DNA of 64,000 bases from Telmatobacter sp. DSM 110680 (GTDB taxonomy: Bacteria > Acidobacteriota > Terriglobia > Terriglobales > Acidobacteriaceae), in NCBI RefSeq assembly GCF_039994875.1, contig NZ_CP121196.1:930001-994000 (forward strand), written 5' to 3'. Shown in pieces: positions 36,576-45,707 of this stretch; the first letter of the stretch is position 1, and the number at the start of each line of letters is the position of its first letter. The translations under genes and the position numbers were made by a program. The notes beneath the pieces are model-generated. The model did not search any database and was not told the origin of the DNA. It worked only from the letters and a program-made list of their open reading frames with translations.

Positions 36576-37367
36576 CTAGGGAAGCTCGCGCACCCAGATG
36601 TTCCTGAAGCTCATTGGTTCGCTCTTGTCGCCATGCGCCTGCAGCTTGATCGGCGCCGTATCGTACTTCTTGTAAAACGGCTTGCCAATATAGAGCGTCT
36701 GTCCCTTCAGCTCAAAGTGATTCTGCACCAGTACGCCATTGAGGAACACGGTGACAAAGGCCGGCGTCTTCACGGAGCCGTCGTCGTTGAATGTCGGCGC
36801 CGTCCAGGCCACGTCGTACGTCTGCCACTCCCCCGGTTTGCGGCTGGCATTCGCGAGCGGAATCGACTGTTTGTAAATGCTCCCCACCATGCCGTTGACG
36901 TAGGTCGCGTTGTTGTATCCGTCCAGCACCTGCAACTCATATCCGTCATCCCCCGGGCCTGTCGAGGCGAGAAACACGCCACTGTTGCCCCGACCCTGAC
37001 CGCTGCCGGTGATGCTGGCCGGAATCTTGTACTCCACGTGAAGTTGATAGTTCTTGAATTTGCGCCTGGTCTCAATGTTGCCACCGGCTTTGTTGACGGT
37101 CATCACGCCATCGTGCACATCCCAAAGCGCGGGCTGCTGATCTTTCACATTGACCCACTCGTCGACGTTCTTCCCGTCGAAGAGGACAACCGCGTCGGAT
37201 GGCGGCGCATTGCATTCGGCGGCAGGCGTAACCACCTTCGGCACGGGCTGCCAGATCTCGGTATCTTCCGGCTTGGGCTTGGCCAGCGTGTCCTGCTGAG
37301 CATACGCAACAGTGACAGCGAACGTGAGGGCGGTAAGGGCGATGAGCTTCGAGTAGTGAGTATCCAT
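36576..37367 (-). CDS. Exported DUF1080 protein (3-keto-disaccharide hydrolase domain)
   Basis: ATG 37367 gives a signal peptide (MDTHYSKLIALTALTFAVTV, cleavage near AYAQ). The 263-residue product has the DUF1080 pattern: VVLFDGKNVDEWVNV, ALWDVHDGVMTVNKAGGNIET, YQLHVEYKIP, GRGNSGVFL, YELQVLDGYNN, and GEWQTYDVAWTAP. The fold is a concanavalin-like beta sandwich. Some members hydrolyse 3-keto-glycosides made by exported Gfo/Idh/MocA oxidoreductases. One of those is encoded at 27487, but they are not linked. Convergent with the ABC-2 permease. Confidence 0.88.
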   Translation of the reverse strand: MDTHYSKLIALTALTFAVTVAYAQQDTLAKPKPEDTEIWQPVPKVVTPAAECNAPPSDAVVLFDGKNVDEWVNVKDQQPALWDVHDGVMTVNKAGGNIETRRKFKNYQLHVEYKIPASITGSGQGRGNSGVFLASTGPGDDGYELQVLDGYNNATYVNGMVGSIYKQSIPLANASRKPGEWQTYDVAWTAPTFNDDGSVKTPAFVTVFLNGVLVQNHFELKGQTLYIGKPFYKKYDTAPIKLQAHGDKSEPMSFRNIWVRELP

Positions 37368-37504
37368 GACAGGCGGGAGTATACACCGAAGGCCGTCACT
37401 TCCCGCGAAAGCCTCGCTATGTTGCCGTAGATATACCCTGTCGCAAACGCGTCGCTCAGCCCAGCTCGCAGCATGTACATTCACTTGCATGCACCGCTGG
37501 AGTG

Positions 37505-37741
37505 TCAGGCTACAGCCTCAAGCCAGCGACCGCGCTTGAATTGCATTTCAAGGGTAGTGCCGTCGATCTGAAGCTTGTAATTACCTTCTGGCGGTTTTTC
37601 GGGGATCCAGATATCAAGCGTTCTAATCGGCTCGAAGTTTGGAACGGTTTTTGTCACAAGTTCAACCCTGCATTTGCAGTGAATTCCGTTCCCGCTCAGC
37701 CAGCCCTGACGGACCTCTCGGGTGATTCGAATCGGTGGCAT
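37505..37741 (-). CDS. Small protein of unknown function
   Basis: Start ATG 37741 has AGGAG at about six bases; the frame is open further upstream into the ADOP 3' end, but that part has no ribosome site. The 78 residues include CRVELVTKTVPNFEPIRTLDIWIPEKPP and GTTLEMQFKRGRW, with no signal peptide or membrane helix. The strong ribosome site makes it a fair candidate. Not recognised. Confidence 0.5.
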   Translation of the reverse strand: MPPIRITREVRQGWLSGNGIHCKCRVELVTKTVPNFEPIRTLDIWIPEKPPEGNYKLQIDGTTLEMQFKRGRWLEAVA

Positions 37742-37856
37742 GGGAACTCCTGCCAACATTTTGTACTGAAGTGCGACTGATCTGCCAGAGGCAATACGGA
37801 GCCAGATGGTGGCAAGATTGGTGCGCCTAAGCCCCCGGATGGAATTGAGCCTCGTT

Positions 37857-40565
37857 TCAGTTGGCACGAAGCGCCACGATCGGGTTGATGCGTGAAGCGC
37901 GGAAAGCAGGTATATATCCGGAAATCGCCGCTATCGCCAGCAATGCAGTGGCCATGCTGACATACGTAACCGCATCCCACGGGGAGGTTGCGAAGAGCAA
38001 CGACGCCATAAGACGCGACCCCAAAATCGATGCGGCTGCCCCCAGAACAACTCCAATAATGGTGAGCCGCAAGGTACCGGCAAGAATCTGTCGCTGGACG
38101 ATGCCTGCACTGGCTCCCAAGGCCATGCGGATGCCGATTTCCTGCGTCTGGCGCGTGACGGAATAGGAGATGACGCCATAAATCCCCAGCGCCGCCAAAA
38201 GCAACCCCAAGGTTGCAAATGAGACGACAAGCAGCATAAAGAACTGGCGGCCCGAGACGGCGTGGTTTACTAGAAGTCGTATCGGCTTGAACTCTGCCAT
38301 CGGCTGTTTGGGGTTGATCTCGCGAAGCGTCGACAAGACGCTAGTCGCAAGATTCGAAGGCGCGATGCTGGAACGCACCACAAGTTCCAAGCCGTTCGGG
38401 CCCGCTTGGGTGTTGGGATAATAGATTTGCCATCCCGCGTCGCCGTCTACACTTTCCTCGTGAACGTCGCTTACCACACCTACGACGATCAGGTCCGATC
38501 CTCCACCGTTTGCGAGGGGTTTGCCAATCGCGTTGCCATCGGACCACATGCCAAATGAATTGAGGAAGCGAGCATACGACTCGTTGATCATCACAACCTG
38601 CTGACCTGTCGGGCCGTCGCTCCACGTGAAGTCCCGGCCGCGCACGCGCGTGCCCATGGCATGCATGTAGCCGGGTGAAATAACGTAAACCAGAGGGCCG
38701 GTGTCCAAGTGGTCAGGACGTTTGGCGCCCTTGGGTAGCGGTGTGCCCCAAGCGCGATTCTGGCCGAGCGGAAGGTAGTCTGTAAATCCTGCGGCCTCGA
38801 CACCGGGCAAGGATTCTATGCGGCTAAGAACCTGCTGTTGAAACACTGCGCGCCGGTTGGTAATTGCGTTTTGCGAAGTCGGCGTGCTGCCGTTGCCATC
38901 TGCTGGGTTGCCCTGATAATCGACCATGATGGCGGCCGCGCGATCGGGCTCGAAACCAAGATCGACGTCGAGAACGCGCATGAAGCTGCGCAACAGCAAG
39001 CCGGCGCCTACCAGCAGCATGCAGGCGAGCGCAACCTCACAGACCACCAATATCGAGCGCACCAGTTCGTGTTTTCGACTGGCGCTCGCGCCTGGGCCCG
39101 CGTCCTTGAGAGATTCCTGCAGATTTCCGCTGGAGACCCGTAAGCCGGGCACAAGACCGAAGACGACTGCCGCGAATATTGCGATCAGGACCGTCCAACC
39201 CAGCGCCGCACTGTCAATATGCAGGGTGCTCAGCAACGGCAGCGCAATCGCGCCTTGATGCGCAAACCATGAAACCAGCGTCCACGCCAGCATTAGTCCA
39301 AAGACTGCGCCAAATCCCGCGAGCACCAGGCTTTCCGTAAGTAGTTGGCGTACGATGCGTGCGCGGCTGGCGCCAAGTGCACCCCGCATCGCGAATTCTT
39401 TCGAGCGCGCCGAGGCTCGCGCCAACAGCAGGTTCGAAAGATTCACGCACGCAATCAATAGGATGGCTCCGACCGCAGCCCACAGCACAATTAATGATCG
39501 GCGCAGCTTACCGCTGATGTAATCCTTCAGAGGAACGGGAACTACGGCACCCTTGTAATCGCCGCAAGTCTCCGGGTGCTTATTGTTCCAGCACATGTGG
39601 GGAGCGATGCGTGCCGCTTCGTCGCGAGCCTGTCCAAGCGAGACCCCGGGTCTCATCCTGCCAATGAAGGTAATGATGTTGCCCCAATCGCGCGGTGGTC
39701 CGTAGAGATTCAGGGGCGTGAGAGCGTCAACCTTCGTACCTGGCGCAAACACCGCGCCAAAGTCGAAACTCGCCGGCAGCACCCCGATCACCGTCGTCTG
39801 TTGCCCATTCATATCGAATGCTTTACCTACAATGTTCGGGTCGCCGTTGAATTGCCGTTTCCACCACGCATTGGTCAGAATGACTACCGGCGCAGCTCCA
39901 TTGCGCGCGTCTTCCGGAGTAAAGGTGCGGCCGATCTGTGCCTGGACGCCAAGCACCTTGAAAAAGTTCTGGATCACGTCAATGCTTGTTGCGGGGATGG
40001 GCGCGCCGCCAAGATTCAGGCTGAGATTATCGGCGCTGGAAAATGCAAAGTAGCCGGTTACGTCCTGGTAAGAACTACTCATTGTCCGGAACTGGTCGTA
40101 TGCATCGGTGGAATATGTCGCGCAACTCAGGCCGCACTTGGTCGGCGGCGGCGCAATCCATACCAGTTGTTGCGCGCTCGGGAAGGGCAGTGGCCGTAGC
40201 AGCAGCGTATTCACTACGCTGAACACCGCGATGTTCGCGCCAATGGCCAGCGCCAGAATCAGGATGGCTACGGCCGTGAAGCTCGGATCGCGCCACAGCG
40301 TGCGAAAAGTGAATCTCAAATCCTGCGACAGAATATCGATGTCCATAAATCCTCGCGCTTCCCGGTGCAGGTAGCGTGCCTGTTCCACGCCGCCGATTTT
40401 CACTAGCGCCAGTCGCCGCGCTTCCGCTGGCGGCAACCCACGCGCCATGTTGTCTTCAATCGCCATCTCTAGATGCGCGGCGAGTTCGGCGTCCAGATCA
40501 GCATCGAGCGGCCTTCTGAACATGAAGGCCCACATTCGGCCTAGTATTCGCCACAATTCGCTCAT
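37857..40565 (-). CDS. ADOP-type ABC permease
   Basis: The 902-residue product has the full ADOP layout. A cytosolic N-terminal segment (DADLDAELAAHLEMAIEDN... GLPPAEARRLALVKIGGVEQAR) is followed by a first helix after LWRDPSFTA. Two MacB_PCD periplasmic regions alternate with two FtsX sets of three helices, the last ending SRINPIVALR. Its ATG overlaps the PadR stop (ATGA), so they are coupled. No ATPase is linked. Confidence 0.9.
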   Translation of the reverse strand: MSELWRILGRMWAFMFRRPLDADLDAELAAHLEMAIEDNMARGLPPAEARRLALVKIGGVEQARYLHREARGFMDIDILSQDLRFTFRTLWRDPSFTAVAILILALAIGANIAVFSVVNTLLLRPLPFPSAQQLVWIAPPPTKCGLSCATYSTDAYDQFRTMSSSYQDVTGYFAFSSADNLSLNLGGAPIPATSIDVIQNFFKVLGVQAQIGRTFTPEDARNGAAPVVILTNAWWKRQFNGDPNIVGKAFDMNGQQTTVIGVLPASFDFGAVFAPGTKVDALTPLNLYGPPRDWGNIITFIGRMRPGVSLGQARDEAARIAPHMCWNNKHPETCGDYKGAVVPVPLKDYISGKLRRSLIVLWAAVGAILLIACVNLSNLLLARASARSKEFAMRGALGASRARIVRQLLTESLVLAGFGAVFGLMLAWTLVSWFAHQGAIALPLLSTLHIDSAALGWTVLIAIFAAVVFGLVPGLRVSSGNLQESLKDAGPGASASRKHELVRSILVVCEVALACMLLVGAGLLLRSFMRVLDVDLGFEPDRAAAIMVDYQGNPADGNGSTPTSQNAITNRRAVFQQQVLSRIESLPGVEAAGFTDYLPLGQNRAWGTPLPKGAKRPDHLDTGPLVYVISPGYMHAMGTRVRGRDFTWSDGPTGQQVVMINESYARFLNSFGMWSDGNAIGKPLANGGGSDLIVVGVVSDVHEESVDGDAGWQIYYPNTQAGPNGLELVVRSSIAPSNLATSVLSTLREINPKQPMAEFKPIRLLVNHAVSGRQFFMLLVVSFATLGLLLAALGIYGVISYSVTRQTQEIGIRMALGASAGIVQRQILAGTLRLTIIGVVLGAAASILGSRLMASLLFATSPWDAVTYVSMATALLAIAAISGYIPAFRASRINPIVALRAN

Positions 40566-40924
40566 GCATCCGCTCCACCCTTGGCTGAATCATCCATTGT
40601 CATCACGCGCTCAATCACTTCCTTCAGCCTTTCCCAGTAGCGCGCGTCTGCCGTCAGTTGCCGTTTCCCCGCCGCGGTAATCGAATAGAACTTGGCCTTG
40701 CGATTGTTGTCAGATGTTCCCCATCGCGAACTGATCCATCCGCGTTGCTCAAGGCGCACCAGGGACGCATAGATGGTTCCCTGGTTCAGAAGCACTTCAT
40801 TGCCGCTGACTTGCTCGATACGGCGCGCAATGCCATATCCGTGCAGCGAGCCCATCACCAGCAGCGTTTGCAGAACCATGAGGTCTAGCGTGCCTTGCAG
40901 AAGATCCAGCTTTTCAGGAGACAT
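40562..40924 (-). CDS. PadR family transcriptional regulator
   Basis: ATG 40924 is preferred; an in-frame GTG at 40948 lies inside an operator palindrome. The 120 residues include the PadR blocks LDLLQGTLDLMVLQTLL, GSLHGYGIARRIEQ, LNQGTIYASLVRLEQRGW and FYSITAAGKRQL, with a C-terminal helix for dimerisation. It overlaps the ADOP gene by four bases. Two palindromes with CTGTGG/CCACAG arms lie upstream, different from those of the other two PadR genes here, so the three regulators probably do not cross-talk. Confidence 0.92.
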   Translation of the reverse strand: MSPEKLDLLQGTLDLMVLQTLLVMGSLHGYGIARRIEQVSGNEVLLNQGTIYASLVRLEQRGWISSRWGTSDNNRKAKFYSITAAGKRQLTADARYWERLKEVIERVMTMDDSAKGGADA

Positions 40925-40933
40925 GTGGGCGAC

Positions 40934-40982
40934 CTGTGGTACGACCACAGAAGTATGTCACAAAACATGTGGGAATGCCACA
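40934..40982 (-). promoter_or_regulatory. Operator palindromes for the PadR/ADOP pair
   Basis: CTGTGGT-ACG-ACCACAG (40934-40950) is a perfect palindrome. TGTGG-GAATG-CCACA (40968-40982) is a second with the same half-site, 33 bases away centre to centre, about three helical turns. They lie directly upstream of the PadR start. I could not place confident -35 and -10 boxes. Confidence 0.65.
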
Positions 40983-41139
40983 GGAACCTACTGCTATATC
41001 CCATTCACGACGCGATTCAAAGCGGTCTGTATCTCTCTGCTGATCCGATCGCGAAGAGCCAGCATGCTTTCCGCAATGCCTTTACAGGTTTCTTTCCGAG
41101 TCCAGCTCACCGTGCGCAGATTCTCCTCCCACGACGGTC

Positions 41140-41301
41140 CGCCATTGGTTTGTCCGCAAAATGGTGACGCGTCACGGAGGTTCTGTCGAGGTGGAATCCA
41201 CGGTAGGCAAAGGAACTTGTTTCACCGTGCGCTGGCCGCGCCGGTTTGTCGCGGAACCCGAAAGCATGAGGAACCTAATCGGAATTGCGACAGCCAATTA
41301 A
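41140..41301 (+). pseudogene. Remnant C-terminal tail of a sensor histidine kinase
   Basis: One frame here reads WFVRKMVTRHGGSVEVES, then TVGKGTCFTVRWPRR, and ends at TAA 41301. This is the last strand and helix of a HATPase domain (the HGGSVEVESTxGKGTxFxVRWP block). The preceding GLGL and N boxes are not encoded in any frame upstream, so the kinase is truncated. The start of the remnant is approximate. Confidence 0.6.
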
Positions 41302-41640
41302 GAGACGGAAGCCACATCTCGCCAAATGCCATAGGCTCGGAAAATCTGGCTGGAAATCGTACATTTTCTGACTCGTAAGTGCCATTTACTGCGACTACTG
41401 CGCACCCTAGCGTAAGTAGTTGGGAGAATCGGTCCGCCTCCCTAATGAAATTAGTGACTTGAAAGCCAGACTATCCTGATTCCACTCCAGATCGTTGCAT
41501 GTGCGCTTACGACTCTTTATATGGTTTACAGTTGGCGCGAATTGCACAGGCGCATTCAGCGTCCATGGCAGAACATCGTGAGCCGCTTGAGCCCCGCATG
41601 CCGTCATCATATTCCGGTTGAGCGGAGCGGTATCGTTTCC
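41302..41640. other. Intergenic region without a recognisable gene
   Basis: Between the kinase remnant and the small frame at 41641 I see no protein-like frame, RNA gene or repeat. Confidence 0.5.
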
Positions 41641-41823
41641 ATGGCTCCCGACACGTCGTCGACAGTATTTCGTGATGCGGGCGTCTTCATGGAGTTGGCC
41701 GACTACGCAGAGCGCAATGGACTGGATTTCAACCGGCAGCTGGTGCGAGAGTTACACAGGGATGCGCTCCAGTTGCGCATTGCCGCGCTGAAAACATTCC
41801 TAATCCGTGCACCTCTGGCGTGA
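41641..41823 (+). CDS. Possible small protein
   Basis: A 60-codon frame from ATG 41641 encodes a helical, soluble-looking peptide (FMELADYAERNGLDFNRQLV, then ELHRDALQLRIAALKTF). The ribosome site is weak (GGAG about 12 bases upstream). It ends 12 bases before the SDR gene on the other strand. Not recognised. Confidence 0.35.
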   Translation: MAPDTSSTVFRDAGVFMELADYAERNGLDFNRQLVRELHRDALQLRIAALKTFLIRAPLA

Positions 41824-41835
41824 CCGGACAGCTTT

Positions 41836-42621
41836 CTAAGTCAGCGCGCGATCCAGATGCACATAGCCACCATCGACAATGAGATGCTGACCGGTAGTGT
41901 GCGCGGACTGCGTGGGCGATAGTAGAAACGCAGTTGCGGCCGCAATCTCTGAGGACAGAGTCATGCGATGCCCCAACGGAATCTTGTCAGTGATGCGTTT
42001 CAACTCTGCCTCGGGATCTCCTAAAGTATCGAGCCAGCGCCGATAGAGCGGCGTCATCACCTCGGCTGGTAGGACGGCATTCACACGGATGTTGTAGGGC
42101 AGCAGCTCTGCGGCCCATTCACGTGTGAGCGCAAGCTGCGCGCCCTTGCTGGCCGCATACCCCGAGGTATTACCCTGCCCGGTAAGCGCAACTTTGGAAC
42201 TGATGTTAACGATGGCACCCTGAGTTCGCTTGAGCGAGGGCAACGCGTAGTGGGCCAGGGCGTAATAGTGGATGAGGTTTTTCTTAAGGCTCTCCTCGAA
42301 TCGTGCCACGTTTCCCCTCTCCAGCCCCGCTCCGTCGTTCACGCCTGCATTATTCACTAGTCCATAAATGTCACCATGGCGATCTTCAATCTCGGCGATG
42401 GCTGAATGGCAACGGTCCACATCTTCGAGGTGTGCCTCAACCAGGTCGCACGGTGCCCCGGCAGCCTGCATTTCCGCTAGAAAGGCGCGCACATTTTCAG
42501 ATCGGCGCCCCAGCACAATTACTCGCGCCCCTTCCCCAAGACAGGCGCGCGAGATGCCGGCGCCAATCCCGGCTCCGCCACCGGTCACAACAATCAACTT
42601 GTCCTTCAGCCCAAGGTCCAT
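41836..42621 (-). CDS. Short-chain dehydrogenase/reductase
   Basis: ATG 42621 has GGAGC about six bases upstream. The 261-residue protein is a classical SDR: TGGGAGIG coenzyme motif (residues about 13-20), LVNNAGV, catalytic Ser in NISSKVALTG, Tyr and Lys in YAASK, and a C-terminal HLIVDGGYVH. The sequence resembles L-fucose dehydrogenase-like SDRs, but the substrate is not determinable. Single gene between a small frame and the PilZ protein. Confidence 0.88.
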   Translation of the reverse strand: MDLGLKDKLIVVTGGGAGIGAGISRACLGEGARVIVLGRRSENVRAFLAEMQAAGAPCDLVEAHLEDVDRCHSAIAEIEDRHGDIYGLVNNAGVNDGAGLERGNVARFEESLKKNLIHYYALAHYALPSLKRTQGAIVNISSKVALTGQGNTSGYAASKGAQLALTREWAAELLPYNIRVNAVLPAEVMTPLYRRWLDTLGDPEAELKRITDKIPLGHRMTLSSEIAAATAFLLSPTQSAHTTGQHLIVDGGYVHLDRALT

Positions 42622-42785
42622 AGATGCTCCGGGAATCATATTCACAAAAATCCGGCATTCAATACGAAGACTGCCGCCACTCCAAATCATCGCACCGGCA
42701 GCCGCAGAACACAGTGCGCAGTTGAGACTTTTTGGAATATGTGAAGAAGATCCATCAGAACAAGAGGAAGCGTGCAGTAGAGGGA

Positions 42786-44927
42786 TTATCGACGGCCATT
42801 GCAGCGCGCGTACATATTGACTCCCAGCGCCGTCGGCTCGATTCTTGTCTTGCCTTTGTCAGTCACCGATATATAGGAGGGATTGCTGTGCTCTGCGAGT
42901 AGGCCGAGAGACGACAGTTGTCCCATCGTCTGCTGGATCCGAGCGAGACTCGGGGATCCCACGGCTTCGATCAATTCGTCTGCGGTGCAATAGAGTTCGC
43001 GCTTCGCGCCGGCTTGACCGTCTGCCGCTGATCCAATATCCAGAATGCAGACGAACTTGAGAACGTGCAGATGAGCAGGCATTAATTTTGCGAGCAGGTC
43101 AATAAAGACGGAATTCGAAGTATCGAGTCCGTCAGGGCTGCATGAACTCACCAGAAGTCCCGCCCACCATTGCCGAATCCAGTCATCCGCCGTCCAGGAC
43201 CCGTTTTCGAGGATTCGTCTCACCATGTCCGGATGTGCAAGCTTGTCCGCAACATGTTCGCTCTCCGCCAGCAATTTCTGAGCCTTGAGCGCTATCTCCA
43301 CGGCGCTTGCCACTCGTTTGTTGCTCAGGCGCTGATGAAGTGCCAGCTTGATCTCCTCCACGGTAGACGGACAGATCTGACACAAAAATCCGATCGCTGA
43401 GGTGAGGCGAAGTTCTCGCAGAAAGTAGTCCGCGTCAGTCTCGTCCGATCGCTTGGTATGCAGTCGCTTCCAGGGCTGAAATTCCACACCACCCGGCCAG
43501 ACCCACGACAGGCCGATACCGCCGTCGTCGCATCGAACCGTCCTTACCTGCACGCGGACCCGACCTTCGTGAATTGGCTCTTTCGCGTGTTTGCTTTCCA
43601 GCGCCAGGGAAATAATGCTTCCTGCCGCCCATCGTTCCTGCGTGCGTAGATATAGCCCCGTGGGACTCACATCGCGTATTTCATATGGACCTGTCTTTTC
43701 GCTGTCGGCAGGATATGCAAGCAGTTCTTTCGAAAGAAGACGAATGATCGAACGCCTTTCGGGCAAAGGGTCTTCACAATTGAGAAAGCGCTTAACCAAA
43801 ACTCCGAGCGAGTCTTTCTTCTTCTTCTTTTGGCTTCCCGATTCTTTTGCTTTTGCAGAGTCAGGCTGACTTGCGCGGACAGCGGTTGCCGGCACCTTGT
43901 CGGCATCATTTTTGCGTTGGGCTTTAAGCGTGCTCGAGCGGGATTGAGGGGCTTCAGTCGGTAATTCTGCCTGTTCGATAACCGGTGCGACCTCGGAGGA
44001 GGCACGAGACAAGGTCGGCTTGTCAGTCCTGACGCTGGCTTCGGGCGCATCGTGTTGCTTCTGAATATCCTCAGGCTCTATTGGTGATGGTTCCGGCGCC
44101 AGGGGACAAGTCGGGAACGTGTCTATTTCTGCCGGCGCGCTTTGCGCAGTCTCAGGGAGGGCCGCTTCGATTTCCTTTGGCGTCTCCGTGTCCAGGATGG
44201 ACGCAGGGCCGGTGTCGGGAACAGCAAGGTGATCGCTTGCTGGTTCTTGCTGCGGAGCGTCGATGAACTCGGGTATGGCTTCGAGCGCTGGAGGATCGGG
44301 CTGCACGGCCGTCATCGTGGAAGTTGAGATCTGCCAACTGGATGTCATTGCCAGAGTGGAACCTATGCCCTGCGCACCGACGCCTGCGAAGTTTGGAAGT
44401 GAAACTTGCGGAGACTGAAGCGGATTGGTCGAAGGAGCATATTGCGGGGGTTCTGGGAGGGGGAGCTCGGTTGCGTAGATAGGACTGTCCGTTGAGACAA
44501 CAGGTGTGGCCACAACCGTTGACGTGGTGATCTCAGCAATCCGAGCCTCGAGATCTTCTTCACTGCAAACGATGAGCCGATCGCCGGCGCAGGTTCCGGT
44601 GGAGGAGAACGTGTTGAACGGCAAAATGAGCGCGCTTGCAACCTGAGAATTGAATTGCGGAAGCGGAATTCCAGGAGGTAGCGCGATTCCTTCGATCACC
44701 TTGAGATCGCCGTCCAGGTAGGCGAAGTCAAACGGAAAGAGTCGCATGATGTTCGGAGTGAACAGCAGCGGCGTCAACCAGAGGCTGGACTGCCCATCGC
44801 GGGCAAGTCCCTCGATAAGAATTTTGAGGACCTTGAGCGGCTCGCGCGCACTGTCCACGACGGTCACTTTGGAGTTGAGCCGGCAGCCGCGCGTGACGTT
44901 GTACACGCAGCAAAGCCCAGTGATCAT
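42786..44927 (-). CDS. Multidomain protein: DUF192-like, PilZ and Abi-alpha/DUF4393-like regions
   Basis: ATG 44927 (after a GGGGAAAG site) gives 713 residues. Residues 9-120 resemble a DUF192 domain (NVTRGCRLNSKVTVVD, LFPFDFAYLDGDLKV, STGTCAGDRL). Residues 130-365 are a Pro/Ala/Glu-rich linker. Residues 390-480 form a PilZ domain: an ERRSIIR arginine motif and a DVSPTGLYL block, which bind cyclic di-GMP in known members. Residues 495-713 contain a W-A-G-L-L block (IRQWWAGLLVSSCSPDG... FIDLLAKLMPAHLHVLKFV) like DUF4393/Abi-alpha, then a winged-helix-like end. The PilZ call is firmer than the outer two. Divergent from RidA. Confidence 0.7.
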   Translation of the reverse strand: MITGLCCVYNVTRGCRLNSKVTVVDSAREPLKVLKILIEGLARDGQSSLWLTPLLFTPNIMRLFPFDFAYLDGDLKVIEGIALPPGIPLPQFNSQVASALILPFNTFSSTGTCAGDRLIVCSEEDLEARIAEITTSTVVATPVVSTDSPIYATELPLPEPPQYAPSTNPLQSPQVSLPNFAGVGAQGIGSTLAMTSSWQISTSTMTAVQPDPPALEAIPEFIDAPQQEPASDHLAVPDTGPASILDTETPKEIEAALPETAQSAPAEIDTFPTCPLAPEPSPIEPEDIQKQHDAPEASVRTDKPTLSRASSEVAPVIEQAELPTEAPQSRSSTLKAQRKNDADKVPATAVRASQPDSAKAKESGSQKKKKKDSLGVLVKRFLNCEDPLPERRSIIRLLSKELLAYPADSEKTGPYEIRDVSPTGLYLRTQERWAAGSIISLALESKHAKEPIHEGRVRVQVRTVRCDDGGIGLSWVWPGGVEFQPWKRLHTKRSDETDADYFLRELRLTSAIGFLCQICPSTVEEIKLALHQRLSNKRVASAVEIALKAQKLLAESEHVADKLAHPDMVRRILENGSWTADDWIRQWWAGLLVSSCSPDGLDTSNSVFIDLLAKLMPAHLHVLKFVCILDIGSAADGQAGAKRELYCTADELIEAVGSPSLARIQQTMGQLSSLGLLAEHSNPSYISVTDKGKTRIEPTALGVNMYARCNGRR

Positions 44928-45318
44928 ACTTTCCCCACCCGTGGAAACTTTCGCTTGCGGTGGATGGATCACAGGAAAGCAACACTCCACTTCTTTCAAC
45001 GGCGCTGCACACGGAAGAAATTTGACGATATCATCTTTGTTGCCGCACACCTATCCCCCAATGGCTGGGTTTCGGTCCAAAGGTACCGTGGCTTTCACGC
45101 GGATTTGTCCTCGGCTTGTTTTGTCGCTTTCTCGCACAGATTTTACGGTTGGGCCTGGCTTGCGGAAATGCGAAACCAATCATTGATTTTCCCATTGAAA
45201 TATCAGGGTTTAGCGCTGCGTTTTCGCTTAAGAGCTGCGCCAATTTGTCCTTCAAAATGTAGGTTGTGAGACGATAGGTTTTCAGAACCCCGTCGATTAA
45301 CAAAAATTGGAGAGTTTC
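44928..45318. other. Divergent intergenic region
   Basis: It separates the PilZ protein from RidA. The PilZ frame continues open to about 45050 but has no ribosome site there. The right side is A/T-rich and contains the RidA ribosome site (GGAGAG at 45309-45314). No repeat or RNA seen. Confidence 0.5.
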
Positions 45319-45699
45319 ATGGCGAGAGAGATCATTCGAACGTCAAACGCCCCATCTCCGCCGCCGACCTACAGCCAGGCGGTGCGGGCGGCGGGTCTTG
45401 TGTTCGTTTCGGGTACGGGACCGCACGATCAGATCACCGGAAAGATTGTCGGAGAAACGATCCAGGAACAGACCCGGCAATGCCTCACGAATGTGTCTGC
45501 CATCCTCAAGGCAGCGGGTACATCCCTCGAGCGGGTGGTGAGCGCCACCGTCATCCTTCTCGATGAGGGAGACTTTGCCGGAATGAATGAAGAGTGGGTG
45601 AAGTGGTTTCCCGTCGATCCGCCTGCGCGGCAAGGTGCGAAGCTGCCGGTTCGAATTCCTGGCTTGAAAGTGTCGATCGCGGTGATTGCCGAGGCATAA
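45319..45699 (+). CDS. RidA family protein (enamine/imine deaminase type)
   Basis: ATG 45319 has GGAGAG five bases upstream. The 126 residues show the RidA pattern: TYSQAVRAAGLVFVSGTG, QTRQCLTNVSAILKAAG, VVSATVILLDEGDFAGMNEEW, and the Arg in the LPVRIPGLKVSIAVIAEA tail where family members have the binding arginine. RidA hydrolyses reactive enamines made by PLP enzymes. Convergent with the aldehyde dehydrogenase, with only nine bases between. Confidence 0.88.
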   Translation: MAREIIRTSNAPSPPPTYSQAVRAAGLVFVSGTGPHDQITGKIVGETIQEQTRQCLTNVSAILKAAGTSLERVVSATVILLDEGDFAGMNEEWVKWFPVDPPARQGAKLPVRIPGLKVSIAVIAEA

Positions 45700-45707
45700 G
45701 TCTTCCG

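Noticed and set aside
40985-41160. Open minus-strand frame with helical-looking sequence beside the kinase remnant
   Set aside because: No start codon or ribosome site; the plus strand of the adjacent stretch matches a kinase tail.
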